Shown here: piece after piece, positions 1 to 8,134 of the stretch
Numbering within the stretch: position 1 is the first letter of the stretch
How the letters are laid out: the number at the start of each line of letters is the position of its first letter
Assembly (NCBI GenBank): GCA_020200615.1
Contig: JAIVIH010000263.1
Span: 1 to 13,701, forward strand
Length of the DNA: 13,701 nt
Direction of reading: 5' to 3'
Origin: Actinomycetota bacterium
GTDB taxonomy: Bacteria > Actinomycetota > Acidimicrobiia > Acidimicrobiales > AC-14
The notes under the pieces: model-generated
The model's input: only the letters and a program-made list of their open reading frames with translations
What the model was told of the DNA's origin: nothing
Database searches by the model: none
Program-made: the position numbers and the translations under genes

Positions 1-1
1 G

Positions 2-880
2 AACGCTCAATCCGGCGGCCAGAACGAGCCGAAGCTCAGCGGGACCATCCGCGTCGACGGCTCGAGCACGGTGGCGCCACTGAGTGAGACGGCTGCGGAG
101 CTGTTCCAGGAGGAGCAGCGGGGGGTGCGGGTGACGGTGGGCACCTCGGGCACCGGCGGCGGCTTCGAGAAGTTCTGCAACGGCGAGACCGACATCAGCG
201 ACGCCTCGCGGCCCATCAAGCAGTCCGAGATCGACCTCTGCACGGCCAAGGGGGTGAAGTACGACGAGCTGGCGGTGGCCAACGACGGTCTCGCCGTCGT
301 CGTCAGCCCCACCAACACCTGGGCCAAGTGCCTCACCGTCGAGCAGCTCAAGAAGGTGTGGGCGCCTGGGAGCACAGTGAACAACTGGCGGGACATCGAC
401 CCCAGCTTCCCGGACGAGCGCCTGCAGCTCTTCGGCGCCGGCACCGACTCGGGCACCTTCGACTACTTCACGGAGGCGATCAACGGCAAGGCGGGTGCGA
501 GCCGCACGGACTACAACGCCACCGAGGACGACAACGTCACCATCAACGGCGTCTCCGGGACCAAGGGAGCCATGGGCTACCTGGGCCTCTCCTACGTCGA
601 GGAGAGCGGCGGCAAGGTGAAGCCCGTCCAGGTCAACGGAGGCGGAGGCTGCGTGGAGCCCACGGTGCAGACCGTCCAGAGCGACACCTACAAGCCTCTC
701 GGCCGCCCGCTGTTCATCTATCCGAAGGCTGAAGCGATGAAGCGGCCCGAGGTCCAGGCCTTCGTCCGCTTCTACATCGAGAACGTCGACGCCATCACCG
801 AGCAGGCCTTGTTCGTGCCCCTCACCGATCAGCAGAAGAAGGACGCCACGGCCAAGGTGGCGACGCTCATCGCCTCGTGA
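2..880 (+). CDS. pstS: PstS phosphate-binding protein, 5'-truncated by the window edge
   Basis: Periplasmic/extracellular phosphate-binding component of the Pst ABC importer. The reading frame is open from base 2, so the start codon and signal peptide lie upstream; at least 292 residues remain. The visible part opens with the family signature GTIRVDGSSTVAPLSE, whose loop contacts phosphate. It continues with GTSGTGGGFEKFC and the segment DISDASRPI, and later GAGTDSGTFDYFTEAI, matching the conserved (D)SGT phosphate-binding loop. The C-terminal part (PLFIYPKAEA, VQAFVRFYIEN) is also typical of PstS. The TGA stop overlaps the GTG start of pstC in GTGA, so the two genes are translationally coupled. 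Identification is firm; only the N-terminus is missing. Expression under phosphate starvation is expected from the family, but no promoter is inside the window. Confidence 0.95.
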   Translation, partial: NAQSGGQNEPKLSGTIRVDGSSTVAPLSETAAELFQEEQRGVRVTVGTSGTGGGFEKFCNGETDISDASRPIKQSEIDLCTAKGVKYDELAVANDGLAVVVSPTNTWAKCLTVEQLKKVWAPGSTVNNWRDIDPSFPDERLQLFGAGTDSGTFDYFTEAINGKAGASRTDYNATEDDNVTINGVSGTKGAMGYLGLSYVEESGGKVKPVQVNGGGGCVEPTVQTVQSDTYKPLGRPLFIYPKAEAMKRPEVQAFVRFYIENVDAITEQALFVPLTDQQKKDATAKVATLIAS

Positions 881-1830
881 CGACCCTGGAGTCCGTCGGT
901 CCCGTGCCGCCGGCCGCGGTGGCGCGGGGTTTGGCCGCTCGCAAGCCCCGCTACGGGGAGAAGGCCATCAAGGCGTTCTTCTTCCTCTGCGCCTGTCTCT
1001 CCGTCGCCACGACGGCAGCCATCGCCGTCTCCCTCCTCGAGCCCACCCTCGAGTTTTTCGGCGAGGTGGGCATCGGCGAGTTCTTCACGTCCACGACCTG
1101 GGCGCCGCTCTTCGCCGACCCGCAGTTCGGGGTGCTCCCGCTGGTGTCGGCCACTCTGCTCATCACCGGGATAGCCATCCTGGTGGCGGTGCCCATGGGG
1201 CTGCTCACAGCGACCTACCTCCAGCAATACGCGCGGCCCCGAACCCGGTCCCTGCTGAAGCCGACGCTCGAGGTACTCGCGGGGATTCCCAGCGTCGTCT
1301 ACGGCTTCTTCGCCCTCACGCTCGTCACGCCTCTCCTGCAGGACCTCTGGCCCTTCGGCGATCCCCCCGGGATCTTCAACGCGGCGTCGGCCGGACTGGT
1401 TATGGGGATCATGATCGTGCCCACCATCGCCTCCCTCTCCGAAGACGCCATGGCCGCCGTGCCCCGGTCGCTGGACGAAGGGGCCTACGCCCTGGGCTCC
1501 AACCGCATGAGGGTCTCGACCAGGGTCATCATGCCCGCCGCCCTTTCGGGCATCGTCGCCGCGGTGGTGCTGGGGATCTCCCGGGCCATCGGCGAGACGA
1601 TGATCGTGCTCATTGCGGCCGGAGGGACCCCCAACCTGAGCTTCGACCCCGCTCAGGCCATGCAGACGATGACCGCTTTCATCGCCTCTGCCGGTATCGG
1701 TGACCAGCCGACAGGTAGCACCGGTTACAAGACGATCTTCGCCGTAGGGACGACGCTGTTCATCATCACCTTCATGATGAACATGCTCAGCATCCGCCTT
1801 GTGCGCCGCTTCCGGCAGGTCTACGAATGA
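877..1830 (+). CDS. pstC: PstC phosphate ABC transporter permease
   Basis: One of the two membrane subunits forming the phosphate channel of the Pst importer. The 317-residue product has the usual PstC length. A basic N-terminal cytoplasmic stretch is followed by a first hydrophobic segment near residues 30-50. The conserved EVLAGIPSVVYGFF segment lies around residues 132-145, and the cytoplasmic EAA loop that docks the ATPase starts at about E189 (EDAMAAVPRSLDEGAYALG). The GISRAIGETM segment typical of the family follows it. The GTG start is chosen because it sits in a GTGA overlap with the pstS stop; the frame also reads well from there. The end overlaps pstA by ATGA. No truncation or missing motif was seen. 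Confidence 0.96.
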   Translation: MTTLESVGPVPPAAVARGLAARKPRYGEKAIKAFFFLCACLSVATTAAIAVSLLEPTLEFFGEVGIGEFFTSTTWAPLFADPQFGVLPLVSATLLITGIAILVAVPMGLLTATYLQQYARPRTRSLLKPTLEVLAGIPSVVYGFFALTLVTPLLQDLWPFGDPPGIFNAASAGLVMGIMIVPTIASLSEDAMAAVPRSLDEGAYALGSNRMRVSTRVIMPAALSGIVAAVVLGISRAIGETMIVLIAAGGTPNLSFDPAQAMQTMTAFIASAGIGDQPTGSTGYKTIFAVGTTLFIITFMMNMLSIRLVRRFRQVYE

Positions 1831-2735
1831 GTGAGCAGCGGTCGCCGACTCCTGGCGAGGGCGCGGTGTCTCTCCGGCGCCGATCGGCGCCCGGTTCCCG
1901 GGCTGCGCAGGGGGCGTTCCGCACAGCCATGCTGGTCAGCCTCTTCCTGGCTGTCGGCACCCTCGTGACCCTGCTCGTCCAGGTGGTGGTGGAAGGCTGG
2001 CCCCGGCTCAACAGCCGGCTGATAACCGAGTTCCCGTCCAGCCGGCCAATCAGGGCCGGTGCCCAGTCCGCCATCTTCGGCACCATCTGGGTCATGGGCG
2101 TGGTGGCCGTCACCTGCATTCCCATCGGACTGGGTGCGGCGATCTATCTCGAGGAGTACGCCGACCGGTCCCGCTGGTACAACCGGCTCATCGAGCTCAA
2201 CATCCAGAACCTGGCCGCCGTACCGTCGATCGTCTACGGCATCCTCGGCCTCGCCTTCCTGGTGCGCGGCCTCCCCAACCTCGGGCCCACGGTGCTTTCT
2301 GCCGGCCTGACCCTCTCTCTGCTCGTGCTTCCCATCGTGATCATCGCCTCCCGGGAAGCCCTTCGCGCCGTGCCTGGTTCGCTCCGGGAGGCGTCGCTCT
2401 CGCTGGGCGCCACCCAATGGCAGACGGTCAGCCGTCAGGTCCTGCCCGCGGCCATCCCCGGGATCGCCACCGGCACCATCCTCGCTCTCTCGCGTGCCAT
2501 CGGTGAGGCCGCACCGTTGCTCCTCCTCGGAGCCCTGACCTTTGTGACGTTCAACCCGGACGGCCTCGACAGCGCGTTCACGGTCCTGCCCGTCCAGATC
2601 TTCAACTGGATCTCCCGGCCCCAGGACGAGTTCCGGATCCTGGCGTCGGCCGCCATCGTCGTCCTCCTGGCCATCCTCCTGGCCATGAACGCCACCGCGA
2701 TCTGGCTGCGCAACCACTACCAGCGGGAGTGGTGA
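1827..2735 (+). CDS. pstA: PstA phosphate ABC transporter permease
   Basis: Second membrane subunit of the Pst phosphate importer, pairing with PstC. The 302-residue product has a polar, Arg-rich N-terminus (about 30 residues), then a first membrane segment at about residues 32-52. The family segment NLAAVPSIVYGILGL starts at N128. The EAA loop starts at about R176 (REALRAVPGSLREASLSLG) and is followed by ALSRAIGEAAPLLLLGAL. The ATG start overlaps the pstC stop (ATGA), supporting coupled translation. The usual next gene, pstB (ATPase), is absent downstream: the next coding sequence is an unrelated oxidoreductase 280 bases later. The ATPase must therefore be encoded upstream or elsewhere. Confidence 0.96.
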   Translation: MSEQRSPTPGEGAVSLRRRSAPGSRAAQGAFRTAMLVSLFLAVGTLVTLLVQVVVEGWPRLNSRLITEFPSSRPIRAGAQSAIFGTIWVMGVVAVTCIPIGLGAAIYLEEYADRSRWYNRLIELNIQNLAAVPSIVYGILGLAFLVRGLPNLGPTVLSAGLTLSLLVLPIVIIASREALRAVPGSLREASLSLGATQWQTVSRQVLPAAIPGIATGTILALSRAIGEAAPLLLLGALTFVTFNPDGLDSAFTVLPVQIFNWISRPQDEFRILASAAIVVLLAILLAMNATAIWLRNHYQREW

Positions 2736-2790
2736 GGTCGAGGGTGTCGAGGCCGCGGTTTTAGCGACTCCTCAGACCAATTCGGGGTGC

Positions 2791-2820
2791 TGGCACCACC
2801 TCTCAACCTTTGTGGTGCCA
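2791..2820. promoter_or_regulatory. Perfect 9-bp inverted repeat with 12-nt spacer
   Basis: TGGCACCAC (2791-2799) is mirrored exactly by GTGGTGCCA (2812-2820), separated by 12 bases. A second, smaller dyad (GGTGC-TG-GCACC, 2786-2797) overlaps the left arm, so GGTGC/GGCACC half-sites occur more than once. The element starts 55 bases after the pstA stop and ends about 195 bases before the next gene. There is no T-tract after the right arm, which argues against a classical intrinsic terminator. An operator for a dimeric regulator, or a hairpin protecting the pst mRNA 3' end, are both possible. The function is not determined by the sequence. Confidence 0.4.
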
Positions 2821-2998
2821 CCCTCGACATTGCTCGACCAAGGGCGAAGTATGTAGACGAGCCGATCGCGCGGCGGCTCTTGGTCGCAACCGTGGCCCTG
2901 CCTCGGCGCGACGCGTTCCCAGCCCTATCTCGTCCTAGACCTCCCCTCACTCGTCGGCACGGCCCTTGGCGGCGCTTGATCGGCGGTCGCTCCTCAGC

Positions 2999-3006
2999 AG
3001 AAGGGA
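2999..3006 (+). promoter_or_regulatory. Ribosome binding site of the GMC/DUF1080 gene
   Basis: AGAAGGGA ends nine bases before the ATG at 3016. This purine-rich Shine-Dalgarno-like stretch supports 3016 as the start, placing the FAD-binding motif about 48 residues into the protein. Confidence 0.55.
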
Positions 3007-3015
3007 TCACAGGTC

Positions 3016-5721
3016 ATGGCGACACCTCTGGCTTCCGAGTCCACCCACTTCACCCTGGACAATCTGGGGCGGTTCCTCTGCAACACCCTTCAGGAAGCGC
3101 AGGACAGCGCGCGCCAGACCGTGGCCGGACGCTCGCGTGAGTTCGACGTCATCGTCATCGGCGGAGGGACGTTCGGGGCCGTCGTCGCCGAGCACTTGTT
3201 CGTCAATGACACCACGCACAGCCGGCGCATCCTCGTGCTCGAAGGCGGACCGTTCGTGCTTCCCGAGCACGTGCAGAACCTGCCCTACCTGGGAGGCGCT
3301 CCCGACATGCGGGCGCCATGGGTCAACCACCCGTCGCTCAACTACAGCGGCCTGCTCTACGCGGTGGGGGGTCGTTCGCTCACGTGGGGTGGGTGGTCAC
3401 CCGAGCTGCTCGACGAGGAGCTGGCGGAGTGGCCGGCGTCCGTGCGAGAAGACCTGCGCGACCGGTACTTCGAACAGGCCAGCGGTCAGATCGGCGTGCT
3501 TGCCACCAACGACTTCATCCACGGGCCGCTCCACACCGCGCTCCGGAAACAGCTCCGCGACGGGCTCAAGTCGGCGGGCAACCAGACGGGCTTCCCCATC
3601 TCCGCGCTCCCTGAGCACCCAGCGGTGCGCTATCACGACGGGTCCGAGGGCCAGATCGACGCGGCGCTGCTGCGCCGGTGGCTGGACCTTCCCGAGAAGG
3701 ACACGACGGCGGAAGCCGAGCTCCGAGAGCTGTTGAAACTCGAGGCGCCGTTGGCCGTTCAGTCCGTCGCCGAGCCAGGGCTCTTTCCCACCAACAAGTT
3801 CAGCGCCGTGCCGGGTCTGATCCGCGCTGCACGTCTCGCCGGCAGCCAGGCCGACGGCATCGGCACTGCGGCCGACGCCCGCAAACGGCTCATGATCGTG
3901 CCCAACTGCCACGTGCAGGAGCTCATCACCGAGACTCAAGCCGATAACTGGGTGCGCGTCACCGGCGTCCGGGTCTGGCACGACGGCAATTCCGTCCCCC
4001 TCTCCCTCGCGCCACCACGTGACGGCCGGCACGGCGCAGTGGTAATTGCCCTCGGCACGGTCGAGAGCACCCGATTGGCGCTCACCACCTTCCAGCACTC
4101 TCTCGCCGGGCGGGCGGCCCAGCGCATCGGCACCAACCTCGTGGCCCATCTACGTTCCAACCTCGCCATTCGGGTCCCCCGCGAGGCGGTTGCCGCCAAC
4201 CTGCCCCCCGAGACCTTGAATAGCCTCCAGTGCTCCGCTCTACTCGTGAAGGGCAAGGCGTCCAACGACCGCACGTTTCATTTCCAGATCACGGCCTCGG
4301 GGTTGAACAAGCTCGGGACCGACTCGGAGGCTGAGCTGTTCAAGAAGATCCCCACGCTCGAGCACTTGGAGGCCCTGCAGCGCGCCAACGATGACACCGT
4401 GGTCATCACCATCAGAGCCATCGGCGACATGACGGCTCGCAACCCGGACAGCTTCATCGAGCTCTCGCCCTCGGGCACCGACTTCGACCGTCCCAAGGCC
4501 GTTGTCCACCTCGGCAACTCCAAAGCGGATCCCAGCCAGTTCCCCGGCAGCCCCCAAACCCAGAACGACCGGGAGACCTGGGAGGCGATGGACCGGGTTT
4601 CGGACAAGATCGCCCTCATCTTCGCCGGGACTGAGCCCTTCGAAATCCTTCCCAACGCAGGCCGATCCATCCCCGTACCTGGTGGCACCAAGGCGCAGCG
4701 ACTGGCGGCGTTGGGCGCGTTCAAGAACCGTCGTGACGACCTGGGGACCACTCACCACGACGCCGGGACCTTGCGCATGGGCGATGACGTCGCTGATGCG
4801 GTCACCAACGACTTCGGCCGCATCCATGACACCACGAACTGCTACGCGGCGGGGCCTGCGCTGTTCCCGACCGTCGGTTCGCCGAACCCGATGCTCACCG
4901 GCGTCGCCCTCGGCCGGCGCACGGGAGACCTCCTCACCCGTAGCGTCCTTCCCGGACCCGAACCCGTGACCAGTCCCCAGTCCGAAACCGGGTTCCGTCC
5001 GCTCTTCGACGGCACGCAGGACACGTTCAAGAACTGGCGCCTCGCCGGTCCGGCCGGCGGAGGGATGCTGCACCTGTCCGGCGAGATGGTCAGCTACGGC
5101 GACGGCGGCCTGCGCCTCTTCTATTACGCACGGGAGACGTTCACGGACTTCACGCTCCGCCTCCAGTTCAAGATCTTCGAGCACGGCGCTCACAACAGCG
5201 GCGTGTTGGTTCGCTTCCCTCGTCCCACGCTCGATCTCGCCACCGATGAACTGAAGCGCCGCGCGGCTGAGGAGCCGGCGTTCGACGCGCACAACCCAGC
5301 CTGGAAGCCCGTGATATCCGGATTCGAAGTGCAGATCGACGACAACGCCCACGGAGACTCGAACAAGGCCTTCTACGGCATCCGGCCCGAGCCCAACGGG
5401 TTGTTCAAGAACCGCACCGGCGCCATCTACAAGATCCAAGCCGGTGACCGCATCTGGCACCAGAACCGCAATGAGCCTGAATTACAGGAATACACGCCCG
5501 GTCCGAGGCTCGTGCCCGGCGCCTGGTTCGAATACGAAATCGCGGTGAGCGGCGATGACTACACCGTCTTCCTTACCAACGTCGAGACGGGCGAACGCGT
5601 GAAGACGAGTACATTCCACAACACCGATGGTGAACGTGGGCGCTCGCCGGGCCTGATCGGTATGCAGGTCTACCCGGGGAGTACCGTCGCTTGGCGCCAC
5701 ATCCGGATCAAGTCCGCCTAG
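3016..5721 (+). CDS. GMC-family FAD oxidoreductase fused to a DUF1080 (3-keto-disaccharide hydrolase-like) domain
   Basis: A 901-residue two-domain enzyme. Residues about 43-650 are a GMC-type flavoprotein: FAD-binding VIVIGGGTFGA (G49-G50-G51-x-x-G54), the acidic end of strand 2 in VLEGG (E76), and GGRSLTWGG (118-126). The C-terminal catalytic signature is HHDAGTLRMG (H580, H581), followed by AGPALFPTVGSPNPMLTG with N624-P625. Residues about 660-901 form a complete DUF1080/PF06439 domain: FRPLFDGT (660-667), FEVQIDDN (770-777, E771 and Q773), TGAIYKI and the terminal IGMQVYPG...WRHIRIK. DUF1080 proteins cleave 3-keto-glycosides, and some GMC enzymes oxidise sugar hydroxyls. The inferred role is therefore oxidation of a glycoside at C3 followed by bond cleavage in one protein. 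No signal peptide is seen, so it is probably cytoplasmic. The sugar substrate, and C3 as the site, are not shown by sequence. The domain calls are firm. Confidence 0.9.
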   Translation: MATPLASESTHFTLDNLGRFLCNTLQEAQDSARQTVAGRSREFDVIVIGGGTFGAVVAEHLFVNDTTHSRRILVLEGGPFVLPEHVQNLPYLGGAPDMRAPWVNHPSLNYSGLLYAVGGRSLTWGGWSPELLDEELAEWPASVREDLRDRYFEQASGQIGVLATNDFIHGPLHTALRKQLRDGLKSAGNQTGFPISALPEHPAVRYHDGSEGQIDAALLRRWLDLPEKDTTAEAELRELLKLEAPLAVQSVAEPGLFPTNKFSAVPGLIRAARLAGSQADGIGTAADARKRLMIVPNCHVQELITETQADNWVRVTGVRVWHDGNSVPLSLAPPRDGRHGAVVIALGTVESTRLALTTFQHSLAGRAAQRIGTNLVAHLRSNLAIRVPREAVAANLPPETLNSLQCSALLVKGKASNDRTFHFQITASGLNKLGTDSEAELFKKIPTLEHLEALQRANDDTVVITIRAIGDMTARNPDSFIELSPSGTDFDRPKAVVHLGNSKADPSQFPGSPQTQNDRETWEAMDRVSDKIALIFAGTEPFEILPNAGRSIPVPGGTKAQRLAALGAFKNRRDDLGTTHHDAGTLRMGDDVADAVTNDFGRIHDTTNCYAAGPALFPTVGSPNPMLTGVALGRRTGDLLTRSVLPGPEPVTSPQSETGFRPLFDGTQDTFKNWRLAGPAGGGMLHLSGEMVSYGDGGLRLFYYARETFTDFTLRLQFKIFEHGAHNSGVLVRFPRPTLDLATDELKRRAAEEPAFDAHNPAWKPVISGFEVQIDDNAHGDSNKAFYGIRPEPNGLFKNRTGAIYKIQAGDRIWHQNRNEPELQEYTPGPRLVPGAWFEYEIAVSGDDYTVFLTNVETGERVKTSTFHNTDGERGRSPGLIGMQVYPGSTVAWRHIRIKSA

Positions 5722-5744
5722 GAAGGCTCCCGAGCCCGACGTGC

Positions 5745-5757
5745 GCCGTTGAACGGC
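5745..5757. repeat. Short palindrome GCCGTT-G-AACGGC
   Basis: A 13-base perfect odd palindrome in the 81-base gap between the GMC/DUF1080 gene and the beta-propeller gene. It could be a small operator or a weak hairpin; at this size chance is also possible. No T-run follows, so I do not call it a terminator. Confidence 0.25.
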
Positions 5758-5802
5758 TAGGTTCACACCGTCCTTACGACACAAGCGCGGGAGGGTCACG
5801 AA

Positions 5803-6753
5803 GTGGCACGCAGACAGCTCGACGCCACCACGCGTCTGTCGGTGAAGATGGTCATCGCCGCTCTTTTTCTGGGGACGACGGCCGCGCTCGCTCCCGCGCC
5901 GGCGAGTGCCCAGACGTACTTCCCGGAAGTGATGGCCCTGCCGAACGGCTGGCAGCCGGAAGGCATCGCCAACGGGCCCGGGAGGACGATGCTCTCCGGG
6001 TCTCGCGTCACGGGCGACGTCGTGGCCGTGGACATCGTGACCGGCGAGAGCCGGCTGTTTGTCGACGCCCCTCCCGGCCGCACGGCCATCGGGTTGGAGT
6101 TGGACCGGTGGGGTCGGTTGTGGGTGGCCGGCGGAGCCACCGGGCAGGCCTACGTCTACGCCCCCGATGGCACGCCGCTGGCCACGTACCAGCTCGGTTC
6201 GTCGCCGACCTTCATCAACGACGTGGTCATCACCCGGGACGCGGCGTGGTTCACGGACTCGCAGAAGTCCGTTCTCTACAAGATTCCCATTGCTCTCAAT
6301 GGTTCGCTCGGGCAGCCAGTAGTGGTGCCCCTCACCGGCGATTACCAGCACGCACCGGGCTTCAACCTGAACGGTATCGAGGTCACGCCGGACGGCCGCT
6401 GGCTGATTGCCGTGCAGTCGAACACGGGGGCCCTCTACCGAATCGACCCGCGTAGCGGCGCGGCCGTCCGCATCGACCTGGACGGGGCCGTACTTCAGGC
6501 GGGCGACGGCATCCTCTTCCATGGGCGCCGGCTGTACGTCGTCCAGAACGTGTTCAACCAGGTCGCCGTCGTCGATCTGGACCCCCGGACCTGGGCCTCA
6601 GGCGAGGTGGTCGACGCTCTGACGTCGCCCAACTTCGACGCCCCCACCACCATTGCCAGCTTCGGCAACCACTTCTATCTGGTCAACGCCAGGTTCCCCG
6701 CCAACTGGGTTCCGGGGGCCCCGTACAACATGGTGTCCATTCCCCGGCGGTGA
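5803..6753 (+). CDS. Secreted SMP-30/gluconolactonase-like beta-propeller protein
   Basis: A 316-residue exported protein. The GTG start follows a GGGAGGG Shine-Dalgarno sequence by seven bases. Residues 1-36 are a signal peptide: basic start, hydrophobic core at about 15-31 and an ASA-Q cleavage site after A36. The mature part contains repeated blade-like segments (LELDRWGRLWVAGG, GIEVTPDGRWLIAV, ILFHGRRLYVVQN), as in six-bladed SMP-30/NHL propellers. In SMP-30 lactonases a metal is bound by Glu, Asn and Asp residues; here E53 (PEGI), N139 (FINDV), N190 (LNGI) and D235 (GDGI) occur in comparable contexts. A lactonase or sugar-acid role would fit the upstream sugar oxidoreductase on the same strand, but that is inference. 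It could equally be a non-catalytic propeller. Confidence 0.75.
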   Translation: MARRQLDATTRLSVKMVIAALFLGTTAALAPAPASAQTYFPEVMALPNGWQPEGIANGPGRTMLSGSRVTGDVVAVDIVTGESRLFVDAPPGRTAIGLELDRWGRLWVAGGATGQAYVYAPDGTPLATYQLGSSPTFINDVVITRDAAWFTDSQKSVLYKIPIALNGSLGQPVVVPLTGDYQHAPGFNLNGIEVTPDGRWLIAVQSNTGALYRIDPRSGAAVRIDLDGAVLQAGDGILFHGRRLYVVQNVFNQVAVVDLDPRTWASGEVVDALTSPNFDAPTTIASFGNHFYLVNARFPANWVPGAPYNMVSIPRR

Positions 6754-6830
6754 CGCCCGGCTTGGCACGACCGACGGGTACTGTTTCATCGGGGCATCCG
6801 TAGGGATCAAGCCTGGACATGGGAGGGAGC

Positions 6831-8060
6831 ATGAAGCATCCCTCAGCTTCGCCGCCGGCTCCTCATGAACGGGCCGCGGTGCTTGAGCGGGCTCGCAACA
6901 AGAAGATGGCCCGCTCGCCTCACGCCTTCGTTCGGGGTAACACGGTGCAGTTCTACGAGTGGCTCTCCTCGCTCGAAGGCGACCGACTCCCTCACGGCCC
7001 GCCTGTTTGGATTTGTGGGGACTGTCACGTGGGGAACCTAGGCCCAGTCGCGGAGGCGGCGGGTCGAGTCCGGATCCAGATCCGAGATCTCGATCACACC
7101 GTGATCGGCAATCCGGCGCATGACCTGATCCGGCTCGCGCTATCTCTGGCCTCTGCGGCGCGCGGCTCTGGCCTTCCCGGCGTCACCACAGCGAGGATGC
7201 TCGAGGCGCTCATGGACGGCTACGAATCCGCCTTCGAGCACGATTTCGAAGAGGCTGACGACGATATCCATCAGCCGAAATCTGTCCAGCTCGTCATGAA
7301 GCGGGCGCTGAAGCGAACGTGGAAACATCTCGCCAAGGATCGCATCAAGGACAGTCGGCCGACGATCCCCCTGGGAAAGCGATTCTGGCCCGTATCGGGC
7401 GACGAGCAGCGGGCGATCGAAAGACTCTTCCACGACGACACCATCAAGCGGCTCGCAACGATGGTCCGCTCGAGGGATGACGACGCTGGCGTGGAAGTCC
7501 TCGACTCAGCGTATTGGATGAGAGGCTGCGGTTCACTTGGTCGCCTCCGCTACGCCGTCTTGTTGGGCGTCACCGACACGCCGTCAGGAGACACAGACCT
7601 TTGTCTGATGGACATCAGAGGGGCGGTCGATTCGGCCGCTCCTGCCTTCATCGGCGCACCCAAGCTAGAAGACGCCGCACAGCGCGTTGTTGAAGGCGCA
7701 CGCTATATCTCACCATTCCTCGGGGAACGCATGCGAGCCACCCGTCTTGGGAACGAGCCGGTATTCATCCGAGAACTGCTGCCGCAGGATCTCAAGGTCG
7801 AGATCGACCACCTCACCACCAAACAGGCGATGAAGGCGGCGAGATTTCTCGCAACGGTCGTGGGCTTCGCGCATGCCCGACAGATGGATCTCCCCGCACG
7901 CTCCGCCTGGCGAGACGAACTCGGCCTCTACCGGACCAAGACCCTGGATGCGCCATCGTGGTTGCGGAGCAGCGTCGTCGAGCTCCTCGTCAACCATGAA
8001 AGGAGCTATCTCGAGCACTGCCGACGTTACGCAGTGGATGCCTTGCCCACGTCCGCGTGA
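6831..8060 (+). CDS. DUF2252 family protein
   Basis: A 409-residue protein of the DUF2252 family, whose biochemical role is not established. Family features are RNKKMARSPHAFVRG near the N-terminus, the loop ICGDCHVGNLG (GDCHVGN at 63-69), then IRDLDHTVIGNPAHDLIRLALSL with D86, D88, D98 and R101. The GDxHxxN and DxD patterns resemble the catalytic and metal-binding loops of aminoglycoside-phosphotransferase-like kinases, so a kinase-like fold is plausible. The C-terminal part has FIRELLPQDLKVEID and a helical end. I prefer the ATG at 6831 because GGGAGGG lies just before it; an in-frame ATG at 6819 would add four residues but overlaps that ribosome site. It lies 77 bases after the propeller gene on the same strand and converges with the phosphatase gene. 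No functional link is evident. Confidence 0.88.
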   Translation: MKHPSASPPAPHERAAVLERARNKKMARSPHAFVRGNTVQFYEWLSSLEGDRLPHGPPVWICGDCHVGNLGPVAEAAGRVRIQIRDLDHTVIGNPAHDLIRLALSLASAARGSGLPGVTTARMLEALMDGYESAFEHDFEEADDDIHQPKSVQLVMKRALKRTWKHLAKDRIKDSRPTIPLGKRFWPVSGDEQRAIERLFHDDTIKRLATMVRSRDDDAGVEVLDSAYWMRGCGSLGRLRYAVLLGVTDTPSGDTDLCLMDIRGAVDSAAPAFIGAPKLEDAAQRVVEGARYISPFLGERMRATRLGNEPVFIRELLPQDLKVEIDHLTTKQAMKAARFLATVVGFAHARQMDLPARSAWRDELGLYRTKTLDAPSWLRSSVVELLVNHERSYLEHCRRYAVDALPTSA

Positions 8061-8134
8061 CGGCTACTGGATATGCCTCCGCGTGCTCTGGGTGCGCGCT
8101 GCGACGAAAGGCTGGTCGACCGGAGGGGGCACTC

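Larger units (their letters stand above)
2736..3015. other. Intergenic region after pstA
   Basis: This 280-base gap separates the pst operon from the oxidoreductase gene. It holds the inverted repeat described separately, and a good ribosome binding site at its right end. Open frames on either strand here give Arg/Pro-rich translations with no recognisable protein character, so I call no gene. I did not find a convincing -35/-10 pair. A promoter for the downstream gene is still expected here, because the gap is large and the flanking genes are functionally unrelated. Confidence 0.6.

Noticed and set aside
1821..2717. 298-codon minus-strand open frame opposite pstA
   Set aside because: Its charged, repetitive Gly/Asp/Arg composition is typical of antisense frames; pstA is certain.
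2787..3140. Plus-strand 117-codon open frame across the pstA downstream gap
   Set aside because: It overlaps the GMC gene start in another frame, has no ribosome site, and its composition is not protein-like.
4240..5460. 406-codon minus-strand open frame opposite the GMC/DUF1080 gene
   Set aside because: It is a mirror of a high-GC coding strand; the plus-strand frame has full domain signatures across the same bases.
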